A DNA stretch of 64,000 nucleotides, taken from Ahaetulla prasina. Lineage: Eukaryota; Chordata; Lepidosauria; Squamata; Colubridae. Made by a program: the position numbers and the translations under genes. The stretch lies in NCBI RefSeq assembly GCF_028640845.1, contig NC_080541.1, positions 30,336,435 to 30,400,434 on the forward strand, written 5' to 3'. Of the stretch, positions 22,001 through 37,000 are shown piece after piece; position 1 is the first letter of the stretch; every line of letters begins with the position of its first letter. A model generated the notes under the pieces. That model was not told the DNA's origin and did not search any database. It worked only from the letters and a program-made list of their open reading frames with translations.

Positions 22001-25000
22001 GCCAAAAATAGCAAGGCACAGAGCTCACAACCAAGGAACCTGTTGCTAAAATTCACCTCTGGGAACAGCTGATTGTGGGTATTCCGGGAGGCCAGTCCAC
22101 CTGCCAATCAGCTTTTTTCTTATTTTCCTCCCCCAAAAACTAAGGTGCGTCTTATATTCTGAAAAATACGGTATCTATGCCTTGTTATTCAGTGATAGCA
22201 TGACATGTCAACACTGGATTCTGTTTTTTGGAGAAGCCAGATAATGAAGCTATTAAGAAACTAATATCAGCCCATATCTTCTTCCTTTAATTTCTTCTTT
22301 GTAGATAAAAACATATACATTTACATATCAGACTACACTTTGCTAAGCTAGCGACAGTTTGTTAGAGATGCTTACTCACAGAGGAATCTGCAGCTAAGTC
22401 AGCCTAACTGACAAGATGCTGTCAGTGAAAATGATGATGATTAAATTTATACCCTACGTTTTTGCTTAATATATGACACCTTATAGTAGTAAAACAAAAT
22501 ATGACATTTAAAACAGAATATTACAATCAGTACAGTGAGAACGAAAAATTAAAATCATTTTTGTAGTTTAAAAGCTTTCCGGCTGTAAGAGAATTGCCAA
22601 AGCTGGGTCAATATCAGAAAACATTTGTATGAAAAAAATTTATAAAGCTATATGAGATAAATTGCTCTTTTAAAAGCAGATGTTAAAAGCCTTGCTGGTT
22701 GATTGCTAAGGTTCTCTTGGTTCTCATAAGCATTTCCACAATTCTGCTTTTTGGTTATGCCAAGCTGTAATTTTGTTTTGCTTATACAAAACTTTTGAAT
22801 TCTGACTGCAGTATTCAGTAGAAAATGTGTATGATATCTGAGGCAAAGTAGTAATTTAAGAAAAAACTTTGGAGTAGCTATTTTATTATCATTTAAAAAC
22901 CCGTTTATATTCTAAGGCAGTAGTTATTTGATTGTTGAATGCTTGTGTTTGACCCCCTCTTGAGGGTCAAATTTATGGGCAATTCTAATCTATCATTAGT
23001 CTTATACAGTATTATAATTCTGTTCCTGCTGAATTGACCAATTTTCTTTTCCAGAACATTTTATACTTACAATCAATACTACAGTATAGCTCTATTTGTT
23101 ACCAAATGGCTTTCAAAATCATATCACTTTAGCAACTTTACTGGAGAGATATTAATATGATTTTCACTTGAATAGCATGTTAAATAATGCATAAGGCAGA
23201 GTTAATATTATCCTACAGTACTTTTTTCTTAAGTTTTCACTAAGTAGAATTCAGAATAGATGATGAAGAAAGATTCATTTTCGGTATGTTTTATTAGATT
23301 TAGAATTGCTCCTAGTTAGAGATCTGGAAGAGAACATTACTTGTCTGAATCCCTTTGCTAGTGACCTTCCCCTTCAGCCTAAATGTAATAAAAAACTCTT
23401 TCTGAAATCCTAAAAACACAGGGGTAGCTGAGCAGCTATGCTATCATATAGTTAATTTTTAAAAAAAATGGTAATGGCATATATAAAGATATAAAGAAAT
23501 AAACAAAGAGATCAGAACGTATCATCTCCTTCAGCCAGAACCCAGATAAACAGAGGTTAACATCAGACAGTCAAGCAGAAAGCAATACCTAGATCAAGGA
23601 ATTGCCAAGGAGAAAACCACACCTCCACCAATATTGCTAGGACAGCTACTGTATATAAACAGTAGGGAGCTATCCCCATATTGACTAGCACTGATAATGT
23701 TGCATAGTCAGGTAATGAAATTTCTACAAATAAATAACCAAGCTCAGAGAACATCAAGAACTCCACAGCTACATATTTCTCTTCTATTGAAATGGGGAAA
23801 TGATCTGGATTCTTAATAATCCTGTATTTGAATGGTAGATGTATATCTATTATACGAAAAAGCTCAAATTTTGGATGAATGTAAAGAAAGAATACAGTGT
23901 ATGTCTTATTCAGGTTCTTGGTGAGAGTCCAATTTGCCAACTGCTCAAGGAAACTGAATACATACTACTTAAAATTTTATAAGAATACAGGATCAGTAAT
24001 TAGTTCTCAACATAAATTTGTACAACCTTTTTATAGAGTGAAATGTCTTGCCCAGATATGTAAGATTACAAAGGAAAGCAGTCAAAGATTGGTTTTATTT
24101 GTTAAATTGTAATAAACATTTTTAGATTATAGTGAATTTATATATATTATATGAACGATAGTCTAGTTTTTATTCAAGTGAATAATATGAATTCCATTTG
24201 CTTATTTAAAATACTTATATGCTAATTACCTTCTTAATAGCTCTGGGCACACAGTAAATATATACATTGCACTATATTAAAAACAATATATAGAGATGTC
24301 TAACTACATTTTAAACACCACCCTAAAATGTAATAATGGGGTGGGGGGTAAGGTACTATTGTCTGATTGTCAGTTCTATAATATGGGTCTGCAATGGGCA
24401 AAACAAATTGATTTGAATTTTCAACTGTGTATTCCATCTGTTGATGGAATATCTAACTATGTATTCCATCTGTTAATGGAATATCTAACAGATAGAAGAG
24501 CAAGACAGTTAAGGGAAGAAACAAGGCCATTAGAGAAAAGGAATGGGGCAGTATGAAAAAGAGACTAGGAGTGACTTTGCCTTAATTACACTATGTATAA
24601 ATTGCATGAGAGAATAACTTAGTTTAGTTTCCAAATTTCCTTTATATTAGTCTACTAGCATTACAATTTTTTCAGAATTCCACATGGTACTTGTTTCCTG
24701 ACCTTGTCAGTCTTGTGGAGTATGACATGACCAAAGAAGGCATACCTGGCCCTGTGGAAATAGGCATTCTACATTGTGTACCCCACAGCAATTAGCAAAT
24801 AGTAAAGCAGCTTCAGTGTTAGAGTTATGTGGAAACAAACAGGTAACCTTTAGTATATTTGGTTCTATATTCCAGTCTATCTGAAATTTCTGCATCACCC
24901 CGAGTTAATCTTGCCTTAAGCTTATCATCCCACAAATAACCAAATCTAGGTTTTCTCCTTCAGGATTTATCAGCTGAAGTTAATGAAAAACCTAATTGCC

Positions 25001-28000
25001 ATAATTGTTACATGGCTGTCTATCATCTGAACTGGATTTAAAAGCACCCATGGGCTGAAAATGTGTTACTTAAGGAGGAATATAGGCCTGTGAAAGAACA
25101 GGTTACAATCTTGATCCTGAATCCAGCCTACAGAATCAATGTAACACCATCTTGTCAGAGTTACCATCTTATTCTGCTGCATTATATCCAGTGCTTTACA
25201 GCCTGGAGATCCACAACAGCTCTGAAGATGTTTAGCAGAGTTCATAAAAAAGGAACATTATAATTATATACATTATAATTATAATTTATCAATATTATTA
25301 ACAGTATTGAGGGCAAACATTTGGTGAGTTGCCTTTCTGTATGCATGTAAAAGTAAAAGCTCCAACTCACATTTGATTACTGGTGACTGCATGGAAATGA
25401 TCATATAATTGTCTTGGCAACAACACAGAGTGGTTTGTTATTGCTGCCTTATAGGATCTTTCTGCCCCAACTTCTTAGTCTAGTTTACAACTCTGATATT
25501 TTTAGATACCCACTCATTTCGCTAACTAAATCTTATCCTGCTTAGCAGTTAAGATGATAGAGTTACTGTATTGCTATAGTATTTTGCAGTTTCAAAATGG
25601 ATAAATCAGACTCTGAGCATGAATGTATAAGAAACATAATAGCTGTGAAATACGATGTTCTAAGATGATTCACTATTTTAAATAGTTACTGGAAAGCAAG
25701 AACCAGTGTTTCTTTGGAGGGTCAGTATGAAGGGGGATTGAATTATATATTATTCAGTACTCAGATGAGAAGCTTAAATTAGGAAGAAAGGAACCAAGGT
25801 GCTGGAAATTATTCATTTTTTTTTTCATTTAGTTAATATGTGGGAAATTTTTTGAATTAAATGCTAATGGTTAGAGCTTCTTTTGTGAAACTTCACATAC
25901 CTCTAACCTGTTTTTAAAACAGTAATTGATTTTTTCATTAATAAGATATGGAAAAGTAGCTAAGATGCATTTAAAAGCAAATCTTCCTGCTTTTAGTTGC
26001 TAATTGTAGTTTGTAATTCAGAAGCGCAATATATTTCCTATAGGATACCATAGGTGTAGAAGTGGAAAGTTATTGAGGTACTGCTCCATTGTGTTGTAAT
26101 TCTTGGATGGACGCTGAAAGGATTGCATAAACCAGTGTTTCTTAACATAGGGCAATAGGACATGGTTTCTGGGAAGAAATACAGTAATGATGGACATGGG
26201 AAAATAGGGGACATAAATATTTATATTGTATATTGATCTGTAAAAATCAAGGTCAGGTTATTTGAATTGAATGGGATTATTTGTAGCAAAAGTCAGACAG
26301 ATAGTACTTGACAGCTAAGAATTTAGTTATGGTAAAAAAGAAATGGGAAATAAAAGAATTGCACATGATATCATAGTGAGGTCATGGAATTAAAGCGACA
26401 GGTGAGTAAGGTTAAAATAGTGTCTGTTGTAGCTGGATTATGTGTGGCAAGTTGTTGGTTAGGAGTCTATTAAAATGCAAGGTGTTGAATTTATAACGCT
26501 TGAGATTTACTGGATAAACTTAACTGCGCCTGCTGACAGTTTAGGCAGCATTTCTTACCCTGCTGGAAATTAAATTTTATAGAAAGTGGCAGAAAAACAA
26601 GCTATTACCAGGAGAGCATTTGTTTGTTCTGAGATTTTATGCCAAGATTGTGATTCAAAAGTGGGACACTCTCCTGCCCTATCAACGCTTCAGTTAACTT
26701 GATACCATAAATATAGTCTCATAAAATATTTTCTTCAGGAGATATGTGTATATATTTTTGCATAGTCATCTGTAGACTCCATTAAAATGACATTTTTCAG
26801 TTTAGGTAACAATTGTCTTAGTTTCAGATAAAATTAGAGGTTCTTTTTTCCTTTTTTCTTTTCTTTTGAAGGAAGCATTTCACATGCTGTTTTCTGGAAC
26901 GATTTAGGATCCTTTATATTGCTTAACTGTTCATAGCTTTGTCTAACATTTGAGTTCTTAGGATGAGGTTAGATGTAATGGATTGAAGCAGCAAGCAGGC
27001 AGTTGATATACAGTAGATAACATTGGATTAGCATTCTAGAATATTTTGTTTGATTGAAATGTGAGCAGTAGGCAAAATATTATATGTTAGGGAATTGGAA
27101 TGGAAGAAAAGATCAGTTTTGTTGGTAGATTTGTCTTGTTTGGTGATGGTCTTTCTAGATTATTGTCAAGTAGCTGATAATTTACCTCAGATCCTTGTCT
27201 CCTCTTATAGAGGATCTTATGTCTCTTCTGGATGCTGACATACATTCTGCTCACCCAAGTGTCATTATTGATGCTGATGCTATGTTTTCAGAAGATATTA
27301 GTTACTTTGGTTATCCATCCTTTCGGCGCTCATCACTTTCCAGGCTAAGCTCGTCCCGAGGTAATTTTGCACCTTTTTTTCTTTGTAAATAAGTAGTATT
27401 GCTGTGCAGTACTAGTTATAGCACATGCTGGTGATTTCTGTCTTAGATTTGTGTGTGCAATTTCTATTCTAAATATAGACAATTAAAAACTTTCTTCTAA
27501 GTTGTAACATTTCAAAAATATTCTAGTAAATTACAAAATAATTACTAGTACTATGTTTGAAATGTCTTGACAGATGAAATGTGCATGAGGCTTTTAAAAT
27601 TGTCTGCCCGAAGCCAGTATTTTTTAAACAAATACTAATGGAGGATTGGCCTAAAAACTTATTCTCATCTGAAACATCCCAGAAGATCCCCTGTTTACTT
27701 TAGAATAAGTTAAAATTAGTTGGTACATAGGGAATGTTCTGCCTTCTCTGATATGGAGGCATAATTTTATAGCAAATATAGAAAACCTACCTGTGTTCAG
27801 ATGGGTAGCAGTGAAAGTTATGTATCACTCAGATAGTTAATAATTTCTTTGCAAAATATAATATCAGTGACACTTTAAAATACATTAAGCCTAGTACTTT
27901 TTTTCCATATAGATTTAGAAATAGCAGCTGCAGAATATTTTGCATAAAAACAAATTATAAGTAAGATTTGAAAATGTATGAAATCCAATACTGGATCTGG

Positions 28001-31000
28001 TGCTTCCTTCAAAAGAACTAGTACTTTGTCCAGAGCATTTTATCAGTTGTTAATCCAACTTCTGCTACAAATCATTCTTGATTTTCATTCTACCCATTTA
28101 ATATTTCTCTTAGTATTCACATGCATAAATATTTAGTGCATTATGTTAAGTTAGTTAAAAAATTGTTATGGTTGCTGTACATTGTGAATATAAGGTGATT
28201 TTCAAAATTATCATATATGGCTTCATTGTGCTATTTATGAAGCTTCTAAAAGGGTAGATATCTTGAAGTCTGTTTACTTTTTTTTAATTCCTATAAAATC
28301 TAGCCAGTAGGGCAAACAGTTAGAAATTATGAAAATCACAGTTGAAGGGAAATGGGTTGCTTACTCATGCTAGTGAAGATTAAAACCAAAGGCCTTATCT
28401 ATATATGCATAGGTCTTCGGGACAATCTTAGAATTATATACATGCCACTACTTTTTAATGCACATACTCCTAACCCTCCTCATTATAGTCTCATTAGAAG
28501 TCAACTAAACTATGAGGTCTGATTAAGAGGGAAAAATTGTCAAACCATTAGTAATAGAGAAGTTATGAGAAAGCTAGATGGACATTCATTTTTAAACCAA
28601 TTGTTGAAGGAAGTGGAGAATAAGATACAGTGATAGAAGAAAGAGTAAAGACGTAAGGCAAAAGAAAGGAGGGCATGTTTTGATTAAGAATGTTATTAAA
28701 TAAGGAGTAATATAGTTATGCATTATGAGCATGTATAATATTCATCCTCTGATTTTTCTTAAATCCCTTCCCTTTTCCTTTCTAAGGTTATTTCTATGTT
28801 AAGATGAAAAATCCTTATTTTCCATGTATATATTCTCTTGGATATTTAGTTTGATTATCTGACTTAACATTTTAACTGTATGAGAGAACTGGCGTACTGG
28901 CTTTAGACAATTTGTAGGCCAATTGAAGGGAAAGCATTTTGGTAAGGAACATTTTCCTTAAAAAATTCTTTCTAGAACTTTTCTGATTTCAAAATTTTCC
29001 TTTAATCAACTTTACTCTTGAACTTTTTAAAAAAAAATCACATCAAGTGCTATATATTTTGTTTAACGGGTTGGATTAGCAAAATTACAAAATTACACTG
29101 TAGGATTGTATGTTAACCTTTTCAAGTGGTGGTGGGGGAACTGCTGAGACTCTCTAATAAACACTCCTTTTTTGCTAGATTAAAAGTCTCTTCAAATCCT
29201 TGTTAGTTGAACTAGGTTTTGTTTTGTTTGTACCGTTTGATACATCACCCATAATATACTCTTTGCATATGGTACTACAAATTTTGAAAAATACTTTTTA
29301 TCTTGTTCTATATATCCAAAGATATAATTTTTAAAAATGAATTCATTTTAAGTATCTTGAAGCTTCCTGGGTCTGAAATCGATTTGAGTATCCATTCTTA
29401 CATTTTAAATGATTTTGGCAATAATAGTACATATGCTTGAAAGGGTTAATATTTTGAGTGCTGCATGCCTTTTTGATGTTTATATTTTATAATAGATTGT
29501 AATTGCTGTTAGTTGCATCCTGAAGGGTCTTTACTAGAGAGTGGCTTACTTTTATCCCACTGGTGTGACCCAATTGCATACCAGTTCTCCTTCTTCCCTT
29601 AGAGAGAGACTCTGAGCTGTTGCGTGAACGTGAGTCCGTTTTACGTTTGCGTGAACGAAGGTGGCTTGATGGAGCCTCATTTGATAATGAAAGAGGCTCT
29701 ACAAGCAAAGAAGGAGAGCCAAACCTTGACAAGAAGAATACACCTGTCCAAAGCCCAGTCTCATTAGGAGAAGATTTGCAGTGGTGGCCAGATAAGGTAT
29801 GATTTTTTCTAATAATAATAATAATATATGAGATGTGTTAACTATATATTACATTTCTTCTCTTTCCAACAGTCTGAAAATATGCTGTCTGCTTTTGTTA
29901 CCTGTATGTGGTTAGCATTGCTTAATATTTAATTAATGGTCTATACATATATACATTAAATATTAATCTTAATGACAGGACAATTCACATACAGATAGTC
30001 TTCAACTTACGACCAATTGTTAACAGCCATTTAAAGTTCCAACTGCCACAGATAGGATGCTTTATAGCCTATAAAGCACTTCCAACACTTGTAAATCCCC
30101 CTCCCTGTCAGGTGATCACAGTCTGCTGCTTTGCAACCTGTTTACGCTTACAACTAGTTGCCAAGCACCCATGATCATGTATGTAAACACCATTTGTAAT
30201 CTTCTCTGTCACCTGCCCCAGAAAATCTGGGGAAACCAGCAGGGAAGATTGCAAACTACCATGGAGTTGAGATTCCCTCCCGACTGTTTGAGGGTGAAAG
30301 GGCTGCTAGCTGGGAGAGAATCTCCACTCTATGTGGAGCTGAGAACCACAGGCAGCCCTTCTGGAGAGAAAGAGCCGCCTGCCGAGGTGGGGAGATCTCC
30401 TCCAAAGGGCTGCAGAAATGGAGGTCAGATTTGAAAGATCTGAGCTCCATCTCTGCAGCCCATCAGAGAAGTTTTCTTCTATGCATGGAGAAGAGATGAA
30501 TTCCTCCAGTAGGGTTAAGAAGCAGAGTTAGACCCTGAATATCACAGCTCCATTCCTGTAGCCTGCCAAAGCATTTACTTTCGACACACTGGGGAGCTGA
30601 ATTCTGTGGGCAGTTCTTTTGCTCCATCCACTTAATGATCTGGGAGATTCTTTAATGACTGTAACCAGGTGTCTTGCTTTACGCCTGTTTTGTTCAGTAA
30701 TTGAGGTTTCATATTTCAATTGTGGTTTTAAGTTGAGGACTACCTCTACTGTCTTAAACAGGTTAAATGTAACATGCTACTGGTTTTGGCTAGACTGTGG
30801 GTCAGCAACCTTAAACACCCCAAGAGCCACAAAAGTCCTAACCAGAAGCCCCCTGTTCAATTCTGGAGCCAACCAGAAGTCCAGTTCCCCTACCATAGAG
30901 TCTCCTCTAGTGCAGTCTCCTTTTTCCTCTGCTGACTGGAAGTCTGGTTCCCCCATCATAGAGTCTCCTCTAGTGCAGTCTCCTTTTTCCTCTGCTGACT

Positions 31001-34000
31001 GGAAGTCTGGTTCCCCCACCATAGAGTCTCCTACTAGCGCAGTGTCCTTTTTCCTCTACCTGTCCTAACTGAAAGCCCTATGAATTGTGGAGCTGACCGG
31101 CGACAGGGAGCCTGTTCTGTCCCCCCTCCCAATTCACGGAGAAACGTGAGTTTCACAGTCCTTTTATTGACACAGACCTGATTCTTCTGTAGGAAGCACA
31201 AGACTTGGCAGCGACCGTGCAGAGGCCTGCCAAGTTCTGAAGTCTTTATCTCGGACAGAGATAAAAGCACTCGTGTCCAAGTCCCGTTGCCAAGCTTACA
31301 GAAAAGAAAGGCCTTTAATTCCTGAGCGACCGAACTGCAACACACGCTGGGTAGTTTTATGTCCATCACGAAGCCCAATGGCAGTTCCACCCGCTTTTAT
31401 CCCCTGTGGGGTGTGGCTCCATGACTCAGCACTCTCTGAGCCTGCCATATCTTTTCCTCTGCTGCGCACGCTTATCTTTTCGTCACTGCCTTGGATCAAT
31501 CCAGGATTGATCGTCAGCAGCTGGGACTTGAGGCATTGCCAGGGAGGAGGAGGGTGCGGGAGAGGGAGGCCTTGCCAGCTCCTCTTCCTGGCCTGCAGCT
31601 GGAACTGTGCAGCGGTGCCAGCGAGGAGGGTCCTGGCGAGGGAAGCCTTGCTGGCTTCTCTCCCTTACTCTCCAAGTCACTCTCCTCCATGAGGACATGT
31701 TTGGGGGCCGGAGTCACAACAGAGCCACAGCAGAGTGATGAAAAAGCCACATGTGGCTCCAGAGCTGCGGGTTGCTGACCCCTGGGCTAGACCTTTATTT
31801 TTGGCATCTGGTATACTATGTCTTCTGGGAAACTTAACTAATTATTTCTCTTAGCAATTTTTCAGTTTTTCTATGTGTCTTTTTTTCTTCGGCAGGATGG
31901 AATTGTTTTTCCCTGAGACTGAGCGGAAAGACAAAAATCCTTTGTCTTCGTTTTACCTTTCATCATTTTTATTTACCTAATGTAAGCTAACCTTATCAGG
32001 AAGGAGGCAATTTGGTACAATTGTATTAAATAGTAATTAATGATTCTTATAAACTTCTTCAGTCCACTCTGATATGGATGATGCATATGAGTGATCAATT
32101 GACTAAATAAAAAGCTGTGCAGAAAAGTCTTTCCTGATTTTACGGACAAAGTATCATTTTTATCAGTCAGCTTCAGTCTTTGCAGATTGACAGTTTTTTA
32201 TTTAATCAGATACACATTTCTTATTTAGGTATTCCTGTGTGATAACATCAAGGTGTACATCAGTGGTAGTCAACCTGGTTCCTACCGCCCAGTAGTGGGC
32301 GTTCCAGCTTTCATGGTGGGTGGTAGGGGTTTTGTCCAATACTGAAGCACTTTCCTTTTTTTTAATTTAATTGGCTTTTTAAAATATTTTCATAGCATTA
32401 TTTAAAAACATTTTCATCAGGTTTTCATAAAATCCCATGTGACAATTTAAATTTCTGAAAATATACTATTTGTATCGCCCGCGCGTAAGTTTAGTTCACG
32501 TTACCTAAGTGAAACTAAATGGCGCTATAGTGAGACTGCAAACAAAAGAGCCTCGTCCCAGAATAGCTCGCGCCTCCCCCCTCCCATACCATCCAGCTGT
32601 AACAGACAAACAGAGTGGTAGCCTGCGCCCCCCCTCCCCAATCCACGATGCGCCAGAGGCATGCGCAGATGACGATACACGGCACGTTACTGTGGAACCG
32701 GTGGGCAGTTAGAAAATTTTACTTCTAACAGAGATACAAAAGTGGGCGGTAGGTATAAAAAGGTTGACTACCCCAGTGTACATTAAATATATAATTATGA
32801 CAATGTTGAACATTTAAACTTATCTGATTTTGTAGGATGGAATGAAATTTATTTCTATTGGTGCTCTGTATTCTGAATTGGTGGCAGTGAGCAGTAAAGG
32901 GGAGCTCTATCAGTGGAAGTGGAGTGAATCTGAACCATACAGAAATACACAGGTAAATACAATTATGTTTGTTTGATTGATTCATTATTTCTCATCAAGT
33001 TAGTATTGACTTGGTAATCAAATAGATCAGGGGTGTCAAACTTGTGGGCCAGATGTGTCACGTGATGCCCCTGCCCCTGCCTAGTTTAGTGAAGGGGGAA
33101 AAGTCTCGATACGTCACGTGAAGCAGCCTTGACAATGTGAGTTTTACACCTCTGACATAGATTTTCTCCATGATGATCTGTCTCATCTTGGTTTTTCAGA
33201 CACTCCAGTGGTGTACCGATTGCCACTGTATTTAATTCCATCCATCTTGCTGTTGGTTAAGCTCTTCTATTCTTTTCCTCCTTTTACCTTTTTCAGCTTT
33301 ATAGTCTCCAGAAAGTTAGATCTTTGTATAAGGTATCCCTAGTATAATAATTTTAATCTGGTCATTTGTGCCTTGAGTAATTTTTTGAATGATCCATTTG
33401 TTTATTTTCTTGGCAAACAATTCTGTTATCAAATATATATTTAATAAAAATTAATGTTCTATGATTACATTAGAGTGTGACCAAAATCTAGCTAGTGCTG
33501 TGCAATAAGTGGAATGATTTGGCATCCAGCTTAGTTAGAAGGAGCAGTGATAGCAATGAGTTTTTAACAGGAGCTATGTTGCTTAGCCTTTTCTGACTTG
33601 TAATTCTCTGTCTTACTTGAATAGAAGAAAATCACTTTCATGGCAAAAAGTGTGTTGCTGTTTTTGAAGATAAAATTGGGATGGAACAAAATCTGCTTTT
33701 TAGTTGACCCTTGGCAGGAAAGTAATGCCAGGAGTTCATTGATGAGTTCATAATATACTATCTCATGATTTTGTTTCCAAAGAATCCATCAATACATCAT
33801 CCACGTGCAGGATCATTGGGATTGACAAATGAGAAGATAATTCTTCTTTCTGCAAATAGCATTAGAGCAACTGTTGCTACTGAAAACAATAAGGTATGAA
33901 ACATTTAAGAAAATATTTTCTTTTTCTAGTTTGTATTAGCTTTTTTATCATTCTAGTAGTAATTTTTATAAAATTGTTACTAAATTTCAACTATATTCAT

Positions 34001-37000
34001 TTTATCACTTTATTGCAAGATAAGTTTAAGGGTTTTAATTGCTATACGCAAAGCTGTATAATTGGTACAGAAATAGTTAAGTAAAAGAGAAACTTCTTTA
34101 ACAAAAAAAGATGAAGGGAAAGCAGCTATAGAAAGTTAATAAAAAACAATAGGGCTTTTTCTGCCTTGAATGTGGCCTCCAAAACTCTTGTTTCTTAAAA
34201 TTATTTTTTTAAAAATCTTCAATTTTTTGGGTTAAAATTTAATCTTAAACCTGATGGTAAAAGATTGTTTATGTTATGTATAAATTGTTGCCAGTAATTA
34301 TTGGCTAAAATTAGATTCTGAAATGAAACTATCTGATCACTATTTTTCCTTTCAGGTGGCTACTTGGGTAGATGAAACTTTGAGTTCTGTAGCTTCTAAA
34401 TTAGAACATACTGCACAGACCTACTCAGAACTTCAAGGAGAACGGATAGTTTCACTGCATTGTTGTGCTCTTTATACCTGTGCTCAGTTGGAGAATAATT
34501 TATATTGGTGGTAAGTGTCTATTTCTATTCAAAGTTTTAAATATACATAGATTTTCAAAAAACGAAAATCTCTGCTGATCAGCTTATGTATTTATGTTTG
34601 AAGAGGTTTTTATGTTGGAAAAGCAGTAGGTGAAAACATAATAAAAAAGATGCCAACCTTGTTTGGGTTTAATCTGATTTATTACAATTGTAAGGCTACC
34701 CAATTCAAAACAACTTACTTCCCCATTTATTTTAATCAAATAGAAGAAAATATCTTTCTTAGATAATTTTATTTGCTGTATTCATATGGACCATACTGCT
34801 TGAGAGTCAGGCTATCTTGAGAAAGAGAGAGAAAGGATGCTTTTGTGATTAAGAGATATTAATTTGAATACTGGATTTCTGGCTGAATGTTTAAAGTGGC
34901 ATATGATACCACAACTATATTTGCTTGACTGAGATTATATTATTCTGCCTTTCAGTCCTTGAATTTAAAAATAAAAAGTTTGTATCTATTAATGAAATAA
35001 AACACTGTTGTAACAAACAATAAGAAAAGATCAATGCTGCCTTCAGTTTGGGAACCAAAATCTTTTTCCCTACAGCAAGTTTCTATTTTTATTGGTCAGG
35101 AAGATGGAATGTTAAGAGTTATAGTCTCAATTTATCTAAAAGACAGTAGATTTATTGTGTGTTTGAGAGAGAAGTGCTTGATTAATTCCATTAAAGATTA
35201 CAAAAGGTAATAGATCAAACACCAAACATGCTTTAATAATTATTGAGATTTTAATGCAAAAGTTGGACACATGTATTGAAAAATGTTGAAAAACCAAGAC
35301 TAGGAACTAGTATGCTCAACAATGGCTAATAGATTTCTGGAAGTAAAGTTGAGCTGTGTGTTGCTAACTTATTTCAGTAGCTCAGAAGATGGCTGTATCC
35401 AAAATGTCCAAATAAACAGCATCATAATCAAACATAGTTGCATCTTACATAGCCACAGATTGAACAGTTGTCTGCTGAACTGCAAAATGCTGTCAGGTGC
35501 TCACTGAGAATCAGACCATCTGCTGCTGATCACAGAAATTTCACGTCAATCTAAAAAAAACTAGAAAGGATCAGGTTCCAATGAGATAAAACATCAAAAA
35601 CATTCCTGAAGAATATGAGGTCACAAACAGAATCAAAGACATTAACTTTGAGAAAGCCTGAGAAAGGTAGAAATAGATAAAGAATAATTGCAAAAGAGAA
35701 AGGCAGAAAGAAACGAAGGACAGACTGGCTATTAAACCAAGCCATAGAAATAGTTAAGGAAAGAAGACTATGAAAGCCAGAGAGGATCTTGGGAAAACTA
35801 AAGACCTTAATGGAAGCTTTCAGTGGTAGGCAAGAATAGATATATACTAATTTGGAGTATAGTCAGATAGAAGAAGATGGGAAAAATAGGGATCTATTTA
35901 AGCAACACAATCATGAGTGCACACTGCAGAGTGGTGGATGAAACATGCTGGGAAAACATTCTGTCTTCTTTTTATATATGAAATGTCTAATTTTAATTTC
36001 TTACTCTACTTTATTACACCCATTTCATATTAACACTAGTATTTTTCTTCCTAGGGGTGTAGTTCCTTTTAGCCAAAGGAAGAAGATGCTGGAAAAGGCT
36101 AGAGCCAAAAATAAAAAGCCCAAGTCTAGTGCCGGTATATCTTCAATGCCAAATATCACTGTTGGTACTCAGGTATGTACAACCTTATTTTTTAAAAATG
36201 AACAAATTGAACTACAAACGAGTTGTAAAATGTCACAGTATCTGTAAATGGAATTCTTATGTTGAATCACCTTGTTTTTGGTACTGAAAATATTTCAGAT
36301 ATGCATAGTATATACTGTGCCTGGTAAATATATTCTGCCTTTTCTCCTTAATCAGTGATTGAGTTATAGTTTTAAGCACAATGAGGGTCTTACTGTTAGG
36401 GAATGGTGTCCTGGATATTTTGCATTTAAAAATTCATGTGTATTTCAATATCGCATTTTTATATATAAAATAACAGTTTTTCCTTCTGATTTTTAGATGT
36501 TTATTTTACTATAATTAGTTTATTATCTCTTTATTTCAGGTGTGTTTGAGGAATAATCCTCTCTATCATGCTGGTGCAGTGGCCTTTTCAATTAGTGCTG
36601 GAATTCCTAAAGTTGGTGTTTTAATGGAGTCTGTTTGGAATATGAATGATAGCTGTAGATTTCAGCTTCGGTCACCAGAAAGTTTAAAGAACATGGAGAA
36701 AGCTAATAAAACTACAGAAACAAAGTAAGTGCTCTAAAATATTTGAGGAACTTCTTTTAATACACGTGGTCATGGCTGAAAATCTTTGAGAAGCATTGAA
36801 TTATGGATCTCAGTCTGCTAACATTTTTGACCTAAATGGAATTCTGTCTGATTATAATATATACTGTTAAATTTTTCTCTGAGGGATATAGCAAGTAATC
36901 GAAAGAAGCAATTAGGTAGGCAGCTTTGAATAAAGCATAATTTTCAGGTTTTTGAGTTTTCACTTCAATTCCAATTTTCATTATTTATTTATTTATTTAT

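Larger units (their letters stand above)
30796..31784. mobile_element. hAT-type element carrying a nested solo LTR
   Basis: Perfect 8-bp duplication GGCTAGAC at 30788-30795 and 31785-31792. Ends TGTGGGTCAGCAACC and GGGTTGCTGACCCCTG are inverted repeats. The interior includes a 63-bp tandem repeat and, after insertion, the solo LTR at 31113-31721. Without the LTR it is about 375 bp. Confidence 0.88.

Noticed and set aside
23563..23940. A 125-codon minus-strand open frame, hydrophobic at its end
   Set aside because: No homologue recognised, no promoter or splice context, and it lies in a long intron. Possibly an old repeat.
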